From contig CACJRK010000004.1 of NCBI GenBank assembly GCA_902595795.1, forward strand, positions 1-64,000: 64,000 bases of DNA, read 5' to 3'. Shown in pieces: positions 12,697-23,266 of this stretch. The stretch comes from an uncultured Pelagibacteraceae bacterium. GTDB lineage: Bacteria; Pseudomonadota; Alphaproteobacteria; Pelagibacterales; Pelagibacteraceae. The notes below the pieces were generated by a model. That model had not been told where the DNA came from and ran no database searches. It saw only the letters and a program-made list of their open reading frames with translations. The position numbers were made by a program, and so were the translations under genes. The first letter of the stretch is position 1. Every line of letters begins with the position of its first letter.

Positions 12697-13671
12697 ATGA
12701 AAGCTGTAGAAATTAATAAAACTGGTGGACCTGAAGTTTTAGAAGTTAAAGATATTTCTTTAGATAAGCCAGGTCCTGATCAAGTAACAATTGAACAAAA
12801 AGCAATTGGACTCAACTACATTGATACATACCATAGATCAGGTTTGTATCCATTAAAACTACCGATAGGTTTGGGATTAGAAGGCGCTGGTATCATTACT
12901 GATGCTGGAGAAAACGTAAAAAATTTTAAAGTTGGAGATAAAATTTCTTACGCTGGTATTCCTTTGGGTTCTTATTCCTCACATAGAAACTATACTACTA
13001 AAAATTTAGTAAAAGTACCTGACGGTATAGATCTTGAAATAGCAGCAACTTTAATGACAAAAGGATTAACAACTTTTTACCTTTTGCACAAAACTTATCC
13101 GGTTAAAACAGGAGAAACCATTTTATTTCATGCAGCAGCTGGCGGTGTTGGTCAAATTTTTGGACAATGGGCAAAAAGTTTAGGCTGTACTGTTATAGGT
13201 ACGGTTGGATCTGACAAAAAAGTAAGTATAGCAAAAGAAAATGGTTATGATCATGTCATTAATTATAACAAAGAAGATTTTGCAAAACAAGTTTTGGAAA
13301 TTACTAATGGCAAAGGTGTCCCTGTTGTCTACGATGGTGTTGGTAAAGATACATTAGATGGGTCAATTGAGTGTTTGGCAGTTAGAGGAATGATGGTTTC
13401 ATTTGGTAATGCATCTGGACCGTTATCTGATATAAATGTACCTAAGGTAATTCAGCCAAAAGGGCTTTATCTTGTAAGACCTTCTATGCAACAATACTTA
13501 TCAACGAGAATGGAGCTAGATGAAGCATCAAAAATAATGTTTGAAAAAATTAGCTCTGGTAAAATAAAAATTAAAATTTTTAAAAGGTATAAGTTAGAAG
13601 AAGTTATTCAAGCACATCAAGATCTTGAAGGAAGAAAAATTTTAGGACCAGCTGTTTTAATTCCTAATTAA
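12697..13671 (+). CDS. quinone oxidoreductase (zinc-independent MDR family)
   Basis: IGLNYIDTYHRSGLYP, GLEGAGIITDAGENV, HAAAGGVGQIFGQWAK. Confidence 0.93.
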   Translation: MKAVEINKTGGPEVLEVKDISLDKPGPDQVTIEQKAIGLNYIDTYHRSGLYPLKLPIGLGLEGAGIITDAGENVKNFKVGDKISYAGIPLGSYSSHRNYTTKNLVKVPDGIDLEIAATLMTKGLTTFYLLHKTYPVKTGETILFHAAAGGVGQIFGQWAKSLGCTVIGTVGSDKKVSIAKENGYDHVINYNKEDFAKQVLEITNGKGVPVVYDGVGKDTLDGSIECLAVRGMMVSFGNASGPLSDINVPKVIQPKGLYLVRPSMQQYLSTRMELDEASKIMFEKISSGKIKIKIFKRYKLEEVIQAHQDLEGRKILGPAVLIPN

Positions 13672-14077
13672 CATCGACATCCATATCAGACATATGAAGT
13701 TTCAATGCATTTGTTGAAATTTGAATTTCTCTAATAAAGAATATTATTGAGATGATCATAGATAAACAACAAGATCCAAAAATTACTCTTGCTAATAAAA
13801 CTTCATCCAAATAAAGAGCGAATACAGTCAACATATTAAATAAAAATCCAAAAGCAGCAAATAGTATTGTCCATCTTAAAAGAGTTATTCTTCCACTTAA
13901 ATTAATAAACTGCTTTTTCCACTCAGGTGGAATATGCTTTTCATAAACATGTTCATCATGTAATTGTCTAATTAAAATACTTAGAGAATGAAACCTATTA
14001 CTATATACTCCCATTAATAACGGAATAGCAGGAAACATTAATGCTGTGACTGTATAATCTATATTCATACGAATCAA
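13664..14077 (-). CDS. DUF2721-like membrane protein
   Basis: LMGVYSNRFHSLSILIRQLHDEH followed by two TM helices. Confidence 0.65.
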   Translation of the reverse strand: MIRMNIDYTVTALMFPAIPLLMGVYSNRFHSLSILIRQLHDEHVYEKHIPPEWKKQFINLSGRITLLRWTILFAAFGFLFNMLTVFALYLDEVLLARVIFGSCCLSMIISIIFFIREIQISTNALKLHMSDMDVDVN

Positions 14078-14117
14078 ATTGATTATGAATCTAGCCTTCG
14101 TTATTTACAAGTAAATT

Positions 14118-14984
14118 ATGAGCCAGATAAAGTTATTTATTGAACTTACAAGATTGAAAAGGCCAATTGGCTTTATGCTGTTGTTTTGGCCATGCCTATG
14201 GGGACTTACAATAGCTTATGATTTTAATTCAAATTTATTAATTTATTTTTTTTATTCTGCACTTTTTCTTTGTGGATCAATACTAATGAGATCAGCTGGA
14301 TGTATAGTGAACGACATAGCAGATAAAAATTTTGATAAAAAAGTTGAAAGAACTAAAAATAGACCCATCGCTTCAAACAAAGTATCTATAAAACGCGCAT
14401 CAGTTTATGCATTATTTTTATGTGCATTTGCTTTTTTGATATTAATTAATTTTAACAATTTTACGATTTTAATGGCTCTAATCTCAATGCCTTTAGCTTT
14501 TACTTATCCATTGATGAAAAGATTTACTTATTGGCCTCAATTATTTCTGGGAATTACATTTAATTATGGGTTATTTTTAGCTTGGATTTCAATTACAAAT
14601 GAAGTCTCAATAGTTCCAATTATATTTTATCTAGGAGCCATATTTTGGACACTAGGCTACGACACAATTTATGGATTTCAAGATATTAAAGATGATGAAA
14701 TAATAGGAGTAAAATCAACTTCAATAAAGTTTAAAGATGATCCAAAAAAATTTTTGTTTATTTCATACTCTATTTTCATCATATCTTTATTTTTAGTAGG
14801 AATATTAATGACATTTAAAATTTATTATTTTTTATTTATGATTATCCCTATTTTGCAGCTACTTGTATTTCAGGTTAAAAAATTAAATACCAATCAATCA
14901 ATTGATTGTTTATCAAAATTTAAAAGTAACAATTTTTTAGGATTAATTATTTTCATTAATATTCTTATTGGAAAATTAATATAA
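14118..14984 (+). CDS. ubiA: 4-hydroxybenzoate polyprenyltransferase
   Basis: LTRLKRPIGFMLLFWPCLWGL, CIVNDIADKNFDKKVERTKNRPIAS, YDTIYGFQDIKDDEIIGVKSTSI. Confidence 0.95.
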   Translation: MSQIKLFIELTRLKRPIGFMLLFWPCLWGLTIAYDFNSNLLIYFFYSALFLCGSILMRSAGCIVNDIADKNFDKKVERTKNRPIASNKVSIKRASVYALFLCAFAFLILINFNNFTILMALISMPLAFTYPLMKRFTYWPQLFLGITFNYGLFLAWISITNEVSIVPIIFYLGAIFWTLGYDTIYGFQDIKDDEIIGVKSTSIKFKDDPKKFLFISYSIFIISLFLVGILMTFKIYYFLFMIIPILQLLVFQVKKLNTNQSIDCLSKFKSNNFLGLIIFINILIGKLI

Positions 14985-14991
14985 AAAAATT

Positions 14992-16731
14992 ATGAAAGTA
15001 AAAATATTTAAAAGACTTTATCAAGAATATACGAAAAAATTTATTAGCAAAATATTGTTAGCTGCTCTATTTTCAATAATAGTAGCTCTAAGTACTTCTG
15101 CAACAGCTTGGCTCTTAGATCCAGCAATTGAAAAAATATTTATTAACAAAGATCAAACTTTAATTATTCTTATTCCGATAGCAATTATAATAGCTTTTAG
15201 TGCTAAAGGTATATCTCTTTATTATGCAAAACTACTGATGATTAATGTATCAGAGGAAGTTAAAAAAATTTTACAGACAGATATGCTTAAGTCTTTTATT
15301 ATGGCTGATACTGAGATCATCGAAAGTAAACATTCTGGTAAATATATTTCAAATTTAAATTTTGATGTAAATCAAATTACAAAAATGTTAGCTGACGCAT
15401 TTCTAAGTATTTTTAAAGATGGTCTTACATTATTAGGATTGCTTTGTGTAATGTTTTTTCAAAACTGGAAGCTTTCATTAATTGCAATTATTATGATTCC
15501 TCTTGCATCAGTAACTGCAAAAGTTTTAGGGAAAAGAATGAGTAAAATATCAACACAAGCTCAAGAAAAATCTGGAGATTTAAATAGATATCTAATTGAC
15601 CTTTTTAAAAATCATAAAATAATAAAAATTTTTCAAAGAGAAAACTTTGAAAATATGAGATCTGAAAAATTTGTTAATGATTTAAAAGAAAAATCTGCAA
15701 AAATTTCAGCAGTTTATATTAGATCTGCACCTATAATGGAAATATTAACAGGAATAATGATTGCCATATTAATATTTTATTCTGGAAAATTAATAATTAG
15801 TGGTGAGTTAGCAATTAATAACTTTTTCTCATTTCTTGCTGCGATGATGTTAGCATATCAGCCTGTAAAAACACTTACCAAAGTCAATGTCGCAATTGAA
15901 CAAGGTCTTGCGGCCGCAAATAGAATTCTTCCAATTATAGACATAAACAATGAAATTAATTTAAACGAGGATAAAGATGAATTTAATATTTCAGAGGGAA
16001 ATATTATTTTTGAAAATGTTAACTTTAGCTACAAATCTAATCCAGAGAATAAAGTCCTTCAAAATGTTAATGTAAATTTTACCGGTGGTAAAATGACAGC
16101 ATTGGTTGGTCATAGTGGATCGGGTAAATCAACATTATTAAATATGATTCCAAGAATTTATGCTCCAAATGATGGTAATATTCATTTGGATGACCAAGAT
16201 ATATCAAAATTTAATTTAGCATCTTTAAGAGGCCAAATATCAATAGTTGATCAAAACACAACATTATTTGACGATACAGTTATAAATAATATTAAATATG
16301 CTAGACCACAGGCTAGTAATGAAGATGTATATGAAGCAGCAGAAAAATCAATGTGCAGTGAATTCATTAACAATTTAGAGAATGGATATGAAACCATGAT
16401 TGGAGAAAATGGAGTAAAATTGTCTGGTGGAGAAAAGCAAAGACTTTCAATAGCAAGAGCTTTTCTAAAAAAAAGTAAAATAATATTACTAGATGAAGCA
16501 ACTTCGTCATTAGATTCAAAAACTGAAGAAAAGATTCAAAAAGCACTAAGTCAATTAACTTTAAACAAAACAACAATTGTAATTGCTCACAGATTATCAA
16601 CAATTCTTAACTCGGATAAAATATATGTTGTAGATAATGGTAAAATCATTGACTCAGGAGATCATGAAGAGCTTTTAATGAAATCAAAAGTTTACAAAAA
16701 ATTTTATGAGCGACAAGTTAAAGAGCACTGA
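14992..16731 (+). CDS. MsbA-like lipid ABC exporter (TM plus ATPase)
   Basis: ABC-TM domain; Walker A GHSGSGKSTLL, signature LSGGEKQRLSIARA, Walker B ILLDEATSSLD; first gene of an LPS gene group. Confidence 0.9.
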   Translation: MKVKIFKRLYQEYTKKFISKILLAALFSIIVALSTSATAWLLDPAIEKIFINKDQTLIILIPIAIIIAFSAKGISLYYAKLLMINVSEEVKKILQTDMLKSFIMADTEIIESKHSGKYISNLNFDVNQITKMLADAFLSIFKDGLTLLGLLCVMFFQNWKLSLIAIIMIPLASVTAKVLGKRMSKISTQAQEKSGDLNRYLIDLFKNHKIIKIFQRENFENMRSEKFVNDLKEKSAKISAVYIRSAPIMEILTGIMIAILIFYSGKLIISGELAINNFFSFLAAMMLAYQPVKTLTKVNVAIEQGLAAANRILPIIDINNEINLNEDKDEFNISEGNIIFENVNFSYKSNPENKVLQNVNVNFTGGKMTALVGHSGSGKSTLLNMIPRIYAPNDGNIHLDDQDISKFNLASLRGQISIVDQNTTLFDDTVINNIKYARPQASNEDVYEAAEKSMCSEFINNLENGYETMIGENGVKLSGGEKQRLSIARAFLKKSKIILLDEATSSLDSKTEEKIQKALSQLTLNKTTIVIAHRLSTILNSDKIYVVDNGKIIDSGDHEELLMKSKVYKKFYERQVKEH

Positions 16732-17969
16732 TGTATTTTTTTTACAATATACTTACAAACTTAACTATTATCATATCACCTATAATAATTATTTATCGAA
16801 TATTTAAGGGTAAAGAAGATATTAAAAGAGTTGGAGAAAAATTTTGTATTTATTCTCAAAAAAAAATAAAAAAAAAAATTTGGGTACATGCGACGAGTGT
16901 TGGAGAGCTAATGAGTATAGTTCCAATTATTAAAAAATTAGAGGAAAATAAAAAAATAAAAGGTATTTTACTTTCAACGTCAACTACAAGTTCAGCAAAG
17001 ATTTTTAAAAAACTTAGATTAAAAAAAACATCGCACGTATATTTTCCATTAGACAATAACTATATAATAAAGAGATTTATTAGATTTTGGCAGCCAGAAA
17101 TTGCAATTTTTATTGATTCAGAAATATGGCCTAATATGTTCAAAAATTTACATTTAAACAATATTCCAATCATAATTATGAATGCAAGAATTACAAAACG
17201 TAGTTTTAATAAATGGCAAATTTTTCCAAACTTTGCCAACCAGGTATTCGGAAAAATATCACTAGCATTACCTCAAAACCTAGAAACTTTAAAATATCTT
17301 AAATTATTAAAAGTTAAAAATATAAAGTCAGCAGGTAATTTGAAATATTATGGTCAAAAAAATAATCAGAGCCATCTAGTAAAATCATTAAAAAATAAAT
17401 TCAGAAATTTTAAAGTATGGTGTGCAGCTAGTACTCATAAAGACGAAGAAATATTAATTGGAAAATTACATAGGAAATTAAAAAAGATAGAAAAAAAATT
17501 AATTACAATAATTATTCCAAGACACATTAATAGAACTAATGAAATTATAGATGATTTGAATAATCTTGATCTTAATTGCATTACACATTCTTCAAATCAA
17601 AAACTTCGAAAAGATACTGACATATATTTAGTTGATAGCTATGGTGAGACTTCTAGTTTTTACAGTTTAACAAATGTATCTTTTGTAGGTGGATCAATAA
17701 TAAAACATGGTGGTCAAAATCCACTTGAACCCGCAAGATTAGGAAATTATATAATTAATGGACCTAATGTAAAAAACTTCAAAGAAATATATGCTTTTTT
17801 AAATAAACTTAAAATGTCATCATCTACATCTAATATTTTAAAAATGGAAAATTTAATATTAAAAAAATTAAAAAATAAGACCACAAATAAAAATATAAAA
17901 AAAATTATTAAGATAGGAAATGATGTTCTTGAAAAAAATTTATTTTATATAAATAAATATTTAGTATGA
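16731..17969 (+). CDS. waaA: 3-deoxy-D-manno-octulosonic acid transferase
   Basis: IWVHATSVGEL, DSEIWPNMF, FVGGSIIKHGGQNPLEPARLG. Confidence 0.94.
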   Translation: MYFFYNILTNLTIIISPIIIIYRIFKGKEDIKRVGEKFCIYSQKKIKKKIWVHATSVGELMSIVPIIKKLEENKKIKGILLSTSTTSSAKIFKKLRLKKTSHVYFPLDNNYIIKRFIRFWQPEIAIFIDSEIWPNMFKNLHLNNIPIIIMNARITKRSFNKWQIFPNFANQVFGKISLALPQNLETLKYLKLLKVKNIKSAGNLKYYGQKNNQSHLVKSLKNKFRNFKVWCAASTHKDEEILIGKLHRKLKKIEKKLITIIIPRHINRTNEIIDDLNNLDLNCITHSSNQKLRKDTDIYLVDSYGETSSFYSLTNVSFVGGSIIKHGGQNPLEPARLGNYIINGPNVKNFKEIYAFLNKLKMSSSTSNILKMENLILKKLKNKTTNKNIKKIIKIGNDVLEKNLFYINKYLV

Positions 17970-18889
17970 AATTAATCAAGCCTAAATTTTGGGAAACAAA
18001 AAATTTTATTTCGTTTATACTATATCCTTTATCAGCAATTACATATTTAATTAATCTCATAAAAAAATTTTCTACTAAGAAAAACTTTGAAATTAAGACT
18101 ATTTGTATTGGCAATATATTTATTGGAGGAACAGGCAAAACATCTTTAGCAATAGAAATCAATGAATTGCTTAGAAAAAAATTTAAGACAGTATTTATAA
18201 AAAAAAATTATGAAAATCAGCTAGATGAAATTAATTTATTATATAATAAGGGTAAGATTATATCGTCAAATAATAGAGAGGATGCACTTTTAGCCGCTTC
18301 AAAGAAAAAATATCAAGTAGCAATTTTAGATGATGGCTTACAACAAAAAAATATAAATTATGATTTAAAAATCGTATGTTTTAATTCTGAATATGCGCTT
18401 GGTAATGAGTATATACTTCCAGCAGGACCTTTAAGAGAAAAACTTGATACAGTAAAAAATTATGATTTAATTTTCTTAAATGGAGAGAAAAAAAATAACA
18501 AACTTTTATCTAAATTAAAATCAATAAATAAAAATTTTAAAATATTTGAAGGAAAGTATAGGCCTTTAAATTTAAAAAAATTTAATTTAAAAAAAAAATA
18601 TTTAATGTTTTGTGGAATTGGAAATCCACATGAGTTTGAAAAAACATTAATTAAATATAAATTTAATATTGTTAAAAAAATAATTTTTCCTGATCACCAC
18701 AAACTTACAAAAATTGATCTAAATAAATTAAAAAATAAAGCCAAAAAATATAATTTAACGTTAGTAACAACCGAAAAAGATTTTTTTAGGTTAAATAAAA
18801 TTCAAAGAAAAAATATTAAATTTTTAAAAATTAAGCTAGAAATCAAAAATAAAAAAAACTTAAATAAAATTCTAATATCAAAATTATGA
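17966..18889 (+). CDS. lpxK: tetraacyldisaccharide 4'-kinase
   Basis: CIGNIFIGGTGKTSLAIEI, ILDDGLQQKNI, LPAGPLREKL, PDHHKLT, VTTEKDFFRL. Confidence 0.95.
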   Translation: MKLIKPKFWETKNFISFILYPLSAITYLINLIKKFSTKKNFEIKTICIGNIFIGGTGKTSLAIEINELLRKKFKTVFIKKNYENQLDEINLLYNKGKIISSNNREDALLAASKKKYQVAILDDGLQQKNINYDLKIVCFNSEYALGNEYILPAGPLREKLDTVKNYDLIFLNGEKKNNKLLSKLKSINKNFKIFEGKYRPLNLKKFNLKKKYLMFCGIGNPHEFEKTLIKYKFNIVKKIIFPDHHKLTKIDLNKLKNKAKKYNLTLVTTEKDFFRLNKIQRKNIKFLKIKLEIKNKKNLNKILISKL

Positions 18890-19746
18890 AAAAAATAGCT
18901 TACTTTTTAGAATTCATTTTAATTAAAATTTTATTTATTTTATTTCAACTATTGGGATACCGACTTTCATCTAATTTAGGTTTTTTTATCGGGAAGACAA
19001 TAGGGCCAGTATTTAGATCAAAAAAAATAATTATTCAAAATTTAAAAAAAGCAAATATTAAACAACCTAGCAATCCATCAAAAATAGCTTCGAATGTACT
19101 TGGCAATTATGGAAGAATTTTTGCTGAATATGTATATTTAAAAAAATTTAGAAATAATGAGCTGAAAAAATATCTATCGATAGATGGTTTAGAGCATTTG
19201 GAAAATCTAAAAAAACATAATAAAAAGGCGGTATTTATTTCAGGTCATTTTAATAATTTTGAACTTATGGCAATGGAAATAGAAAAGGCCGGAATAGATC
19301 TTGCAGCTATATATAGGCCTTTAAATAATATTTATTTAAATAAAACGATGGAGAAAATTAGAAGAGAACACATTTGTAAAAATCAGATTAAAAAAGGTAG
19401 AGCTGGTAGTCGTGAAATAATAAAAAATTTGATTGAAGGTAAATCTATAGCCCTGATGATAGATCAGCGAGTTAGAGAAGGTGAAAAAGTAAAATTTTTT
19501 AACAATTTAGCAACAACAACAACTATACCTGCTCAACTAGTAAAGAAATATAATTGTGAGTTAGTACCTATTTATATTGAGAGAAAAAAATCAAATTATT
19601 TTAAAATTTATATCTCAAAACCAATCAAAGTAAGCAAAACAAAGTCGATTTCGGAAATTACTGAGTTTCTCAATAATGTTCTTGAAAAGATGATTTTAAA
19701 AAATGTTGACCAGTGGATTTGGACACATGATCGATGGAAAAGTTAA
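18886..19746 (+). CDS. lipid A biosynthesis lauroyl/myristoyl acyltransferase (LpxL/HtrB family)
   Basis: FISGHFNNFELMAMEI, AIYRPLNN, LMIDQRVREGEKV, WIWTHDRWK. Confidence 0.92.
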   Translation: MKKIAYFLEFILIKILFILFQLLGYRLSSNLGFFIGKTIGPVFRSKKIIIQNLKKANIKQPSNPSKIASNVLGNYGRIFAEYVYLKKFRNNELKKYLSIDGLEHLENLKKHNKKAVFISGHFNNFELMAMEIEKAGIDLAAIYRPLNNIYLNKTMEKIRREHICKNQIKKGRAGSREIIKNLIEGKSIALMIDQRVREGEKVKFFNNLATTTTIPAQLVKKYNCELVPIYIERKKSNYFKIYISKPIKVSKTKSISEITEFLNNVLEKMILKNVDQWIWTHDRWKS

Positions 19747-19937
19747 CTATCTTCTTTTTCTCTTTTAACTGAAGACTCAATATATGAAAAATAAGCCTCT
19801 TGTTTTTCAACATTCCAATAATTTAAATTTTCTAAAGGTATTTTTTTTTTTGAAATAGCACAAATTACATGGTCACCCTCTTCAATAATTTTAAAATTAT
19901 TGGGAATATATTTTAATTTAGCTAATTTATTTTTCAT
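19743..19937 (-). CDS. DUF2093-like small protein
   Basis: 64 aa, AKLKYIPNNFKIIEEGDHVICAISKKKIPLENLNYWNVEKQEAY. Confidence 0.7.
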   Translation of the reverse strand: MKNKLAKLKYIPNNFKIIEEGDHVICAISKKKIPLENLNYWNVEKQEAYFSYIESSVKREKEDS

Positions 19938-19960
19938 TTATAAGATATATAAATGTTAAT

Positions 19961-21223
19961 ATGAAAATTGCAATTATAGGCAGCGGTGGTAGAGAACACG
20001 CATTAGTAGCAACAATATCTAAATCTTCTAGAATAAATGAAATTTTTTGTATCCCTGGAAATGCAGGGACTTCAAAAATTGCAACTAATATTGATATAGA
20101 TATAAATGAATTCGATAAAGTGTATAAATTCATTGACGACAATTCTATAGATTTAGTTGTTATAGGTCCTGAACAACCACTGGTGAATGGAATTGTAGAT
20201 TATTTAGAAAAATTTAATATAAAAGTATTTGGGCCTAACAAAATTGCTTCTCAACTAGAGGGTTCTAAAATTTTTACTAAAAAACTCTGTCAAGATTACG
20301 GAATTCCTACTGCCAAATTTGGTATTTTTGAAAATAGAATTGATGCAAAAAAATTTTTAGAAAATACAAAATACCCCAATGTAATCAAAGCTGACAACTT
20401 AGCTGCAGGCAAGGGAGTTTATATTTGCAATAATGAACAAGAAAGTTTCATGGCAGTCGAGGAAATATTTGATGGAAAATTTGGAGAAGCTAAAAATGTA
20501 CTTATAGAGGAATTTCTTAAAGGTGAAGAAATGAGCTATTTTATAATTAGTGATGGGATTACTATTAAAAGCTTTGAAACTGCACAAGATCATAAAAGGG
20601 TTCTTGAAGGAGATAATGGCAAAAATACTGGTGGCATGGGAGCCTACTCGCCTTCTCGACTAATAAGTGCTGATTTGAAAAATAAAATTTTAAGTAAAAT
20701 CATTAAACCTACACTTAAAGGGCTCTCAAATCTTGGTACTGAGTATAAAGGCTTTTTGTATGCTGGTTTGATGATTGTTGAAAATGAACCTTATCTAATC
20801 GAATACAATGTCCGTATGGGCGATCCTGAGTGTCAAACCATTCTTCCAAAACTAAAAACTGATTTAGTAGAAATACTTAAGGCTTGTTGTAACAAAAAAC
20901 TTGCAGACGTAAATATTGAGTGGAATAGTAAAAAAAGTTTGTGTGTTGTTTTGTGTTCAAAAGGATATCCAGATACATATGAAAAAAATGTTTTAATAAA
21001 TAATCTTGAAAATTTTACTGTAAACGAAAATAGTTTTCTATTTCATGCTGGAACTAAAAAAGAAAATAATAAAATATATGCTACTGGTGGACGTGTGCTA
21101 AACTTTATTTCACTCTCTGATAATTTTTTAAAAGCTAGAAATGAAGTACATCAATGTATAAAGAAATTAGATTGGAATGGTGGATTTCACAGAAGAGATA
21201 TTGGTTTTAAAGTTATTGATTAA
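19961..21223 (+). CDS. purD: phosphoribosylamine-glycine ligase
   Basis: IGSGGREHALV, VIGPEQPLVNGIVD, NTGGMGAYSPSRL, VRMGDPECQTILP. Confidence 0.98.
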   Translation: MKIAIIGSGGREHALVATISKSSRINEIFCIPGNAGTSKIATNIDIDINEFDKVYKFIDDNSIDLVVIGPEQPLVNGIVDYLEKFNIKVFGPNKIASQLEGSKIFTKKLCQDYGIPTAKFGIFENRIDAKKFLENTKYPNVIKADNLAAGKGVYICNNEQESFMAVEEIFDGKFGEAKNVLIEEFLKGEEMSYFIISDGITIKSFETAQDHKRVLEGDNGKNTGGMGAYSPSRLISADLKNKILSKIIKPTLKGLSNLGTEYKGFLYAGLMIVENEPYLIEYNVRMGDPECQTILPKLKTDLVEILKACCNKKLADVNIEWNSKKSLCVVLCSKGYPDTYEKNVLINNLENFTVNENSFLFHAGTKKENNKIYATGGRVLNFISLSDNFLKARNEVHQCIKKLDWNGGFHRRDIGFKVID

Positions 21224-21786
21224 TGAGAATTATTGGTGGCAAATTTAAGGGGAAAAAACTACTTGAACCACAGGATAAAAAAACTAGGCCTTTAAAAGAT
21301 CTTACAAAAGAGTCTATATTCAACATAATCAATCATTCAAATAAGTTTTCAATTAATATAAAAAAATCATACGTTTTGGACCTATTTTCTGGAGTAGGTT
21401 CTTTTGGTATTGAATGTCTTTCTCAAGGCGCTAATCATGTTACGTTTATAGAAAAATATGAAAGAGTTTTACCCATTCTCCAAAAAAATCTAAATAATTT
21501 AAAATCAGAAATTAATTATGAAATTATTGTATCAGATATTTTAAACAAGTTTGAATTTAAAAGTTTAAAATTGAGATATGATATTATTTTTTTAGATCCA
21601 CCTTACAAGGAAAAAAATTTAGAAAATATTCTAAACAAAATAATTAGTGATAAAATACTTAAAGAAAACGGTATAATTATTATTCATAGACATAAAAAAG
21701 AGATTGATACTTTTCCAGAGAATTTTCATTTAATTGACGAAAAAAAATATGGAAATTCAAAGATAATATTTGGATCGTATATTTAA
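21223..21786 (+). CDS. rsmD: 16S rRNA m2G966 methyltransferase
   Basis: MRIIGGKFKGKKL, RPLKDLTKESIFNII, LDLFSGVGSFGIECLSQGA, DIIFLDPPY. Confidence 0.94.
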   Translation: MRIIGGKFKGKKLLEPQDKKTRPLKDLTKESIFNIINHSNKFSINIKKSYVLDLFSGVGSFGIECLSQGANHVTFIEKYERVLPILQKNLNNLKSEINYEIIVSDILNKFEFKSLKLRYDIIFLDPPYKEKNLENILNKIISDKILKENGIIIIHRHKKEIDTFPENFHLIDEKKYGNSKIIFGSYI

Positions 21787-22940
21787 ATTAAAATTTTATT
21801 TGTTTCTTTTTTAATTAGTTCAACAGCTGGCTGATCAAAAGGGTTAATCTTTAATGCTTTTCCAAGTAATATTGTCTCTAGAATAAAAAAACAGAAAAGC
21901 TCACCTAAAGTTTTTTCATTTCTTTTTTTGATTTCAAAACTCCTAAAAGGAATCTTTTTTTTTGTAAAAACATTTTCTGTAGCTTTTTTTTGAGCATAAA
22001 TAATTTCACTCACATTTTTATTTTTTAAAAATTTATATTCTTCTAGAATTTCACTATTAAGTATCTTAGATAAATTATTTTCTTTAACATAAAAAAAAGT
22101 AAAGAAGTTATTCTTAAAACCATCTAAATATAACTGCATAACACTATGATTGTCTTTAGGCATAAGAGAAATAATTGGTAGCAAACCAATTTTATTTTTA
22201 CCTAAACTTTCAGCTAATAATTGTTGATACCAATTAAACAAACTAACAGATTGTTGATCATAGTTAAGTATTACAGAATTAAATTTTTTATTTTTAATTA
22301 AAAAAATTGTTGCTTCAACATTGGAAATTAATGCATTCATAAAAGATTTATTTTTTATTATATTATTTAATTGTCTAAAAGTTTTTGAATTTAAGCCCAT
22401 TAATTCTGCTGGTAACATTCCAACTTCGGATAAAACAGAATATCTTCCTCCTATAAAATTGTTATGATCTATTACTTTAGCTTTCAATTTATTTGCAAGC
22501 TCACGAAGATAACTTTTTTTATAATCTGTTAAAAATAAATTTTTATCGCTTTTTTTTATTAAAATATTTGAATTAACAATTGTTTCAATGGTATTTCCTG
22601 ATTTTGAAATTACAAGATTATTAAATCTTTTTTTTATATTCTTATTTTTTATGCCTTGAAGATTATCAACAAAAATAAAATTTTTCTTAATTTTGCTTTT
22701 TAAAAAATCATAAATTGCTTGAGCACCAAGAGAAGAACCACCCATACCTATAATTCGATAATCTAATTCTTTTTTAAAAAATTTAGTTAATTTTTTATTA
22801 AAGTTATTTTTGTATTTTTTGCTTAGTGATAAGATTATTTGGTTATTTTCTTTTAAAATTAATTTTAAATATTTTTTAACATTGGATTTTTTTTTTTTAA
22901 CTTTAAAATTTATAAAATTTATATTGTTAGTTAACATCAA
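21783..22940 (-). CDS. pgi: glucose-6-phosphate isomerase (short, divergent)
   Basis: GMGGSSLGAQAI, VISKSGNTIET, FIGGRYSVLSEVGMLPA, DQPAVELIK. Confidence 0.88.
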   Translation of the reverse strand: MMLTNNINFINFKVKKKKSNVKKYLKLILKENNQIILSLSKKYKNNFNKKLTKFFKKELDYRIIGMGGSSLGAQAIYDFLKSKIKKNFIFVDNLQGIKNKNIKKRFNNLVISKSGNTIETIVNSNILIKKSDKNLFLTDYKKSYLRELANKLKAKVIDHNNFIGGRYSVLSEVGMLPAELMGLNSKTFRQLNNIIKNKSFMNALISNVEATIFLIKNKKFNSVILNYDQQSVSLFNWYQQLLAESLGKNKIGLLPIISLMPKDNHSVMQLYLDGFKNNFFTFFYVKENNLSKILNSEILEEYKFLKNKNVSEIIYAQKKATENVFTKKKIPFRSFEIKKRNEKTLGELFCFFILETILLGKALKINPFDQPAVELIKKETNKILI

Positions 22941-23266
22941 TTGCTTTTGATTTTATCCAATATCAATTTTTCGAAGTCTATATCAGAACTTTCTTTTTCG
23001 GTTGATTGGTCTCCATTGTTATCATTCTCAGTAATAAAAAATTTAATATCTTCACCTTGATCTTGATTAATTTGCTTGTCATTTCGAGGAACTGGTAATT
23101 TTTCAAAATCTGGCGGCATGGAAAGTGGAGATTTTTTTTCAACTAAAAACTCTTCTGTGCTATTTTTTCTTTGTGGATCAAATGCTTCTTTAACTGTATT
23201 ACAGCCATAAAGAAACAAACTCATCATCCCTATAAAAATCAAAAGTTTAAATTTTTTTATCAACAT
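22937..23266 (-). CDS. small lipoprotein (DUF3035 / BamF-like)
   Basis: Lipobox LFLYGCNTVKEAFDPQRKNSTEEFLVEKKSPLSMPPDFEKLPVP; start set at the second Met to shorten the overlap with lspA. Confidence 0.7.
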   Translation of the reverse strand: MLIKKFKLLIFIGMMSLFLYGCNTVKEAFDPQRKNSTEEFLVEKKSPLSMPPDFEKLPVPRNDKQINQDQGEDIKFFITENDNNGDQSTEKESSDIDFEKLILDKIKSN

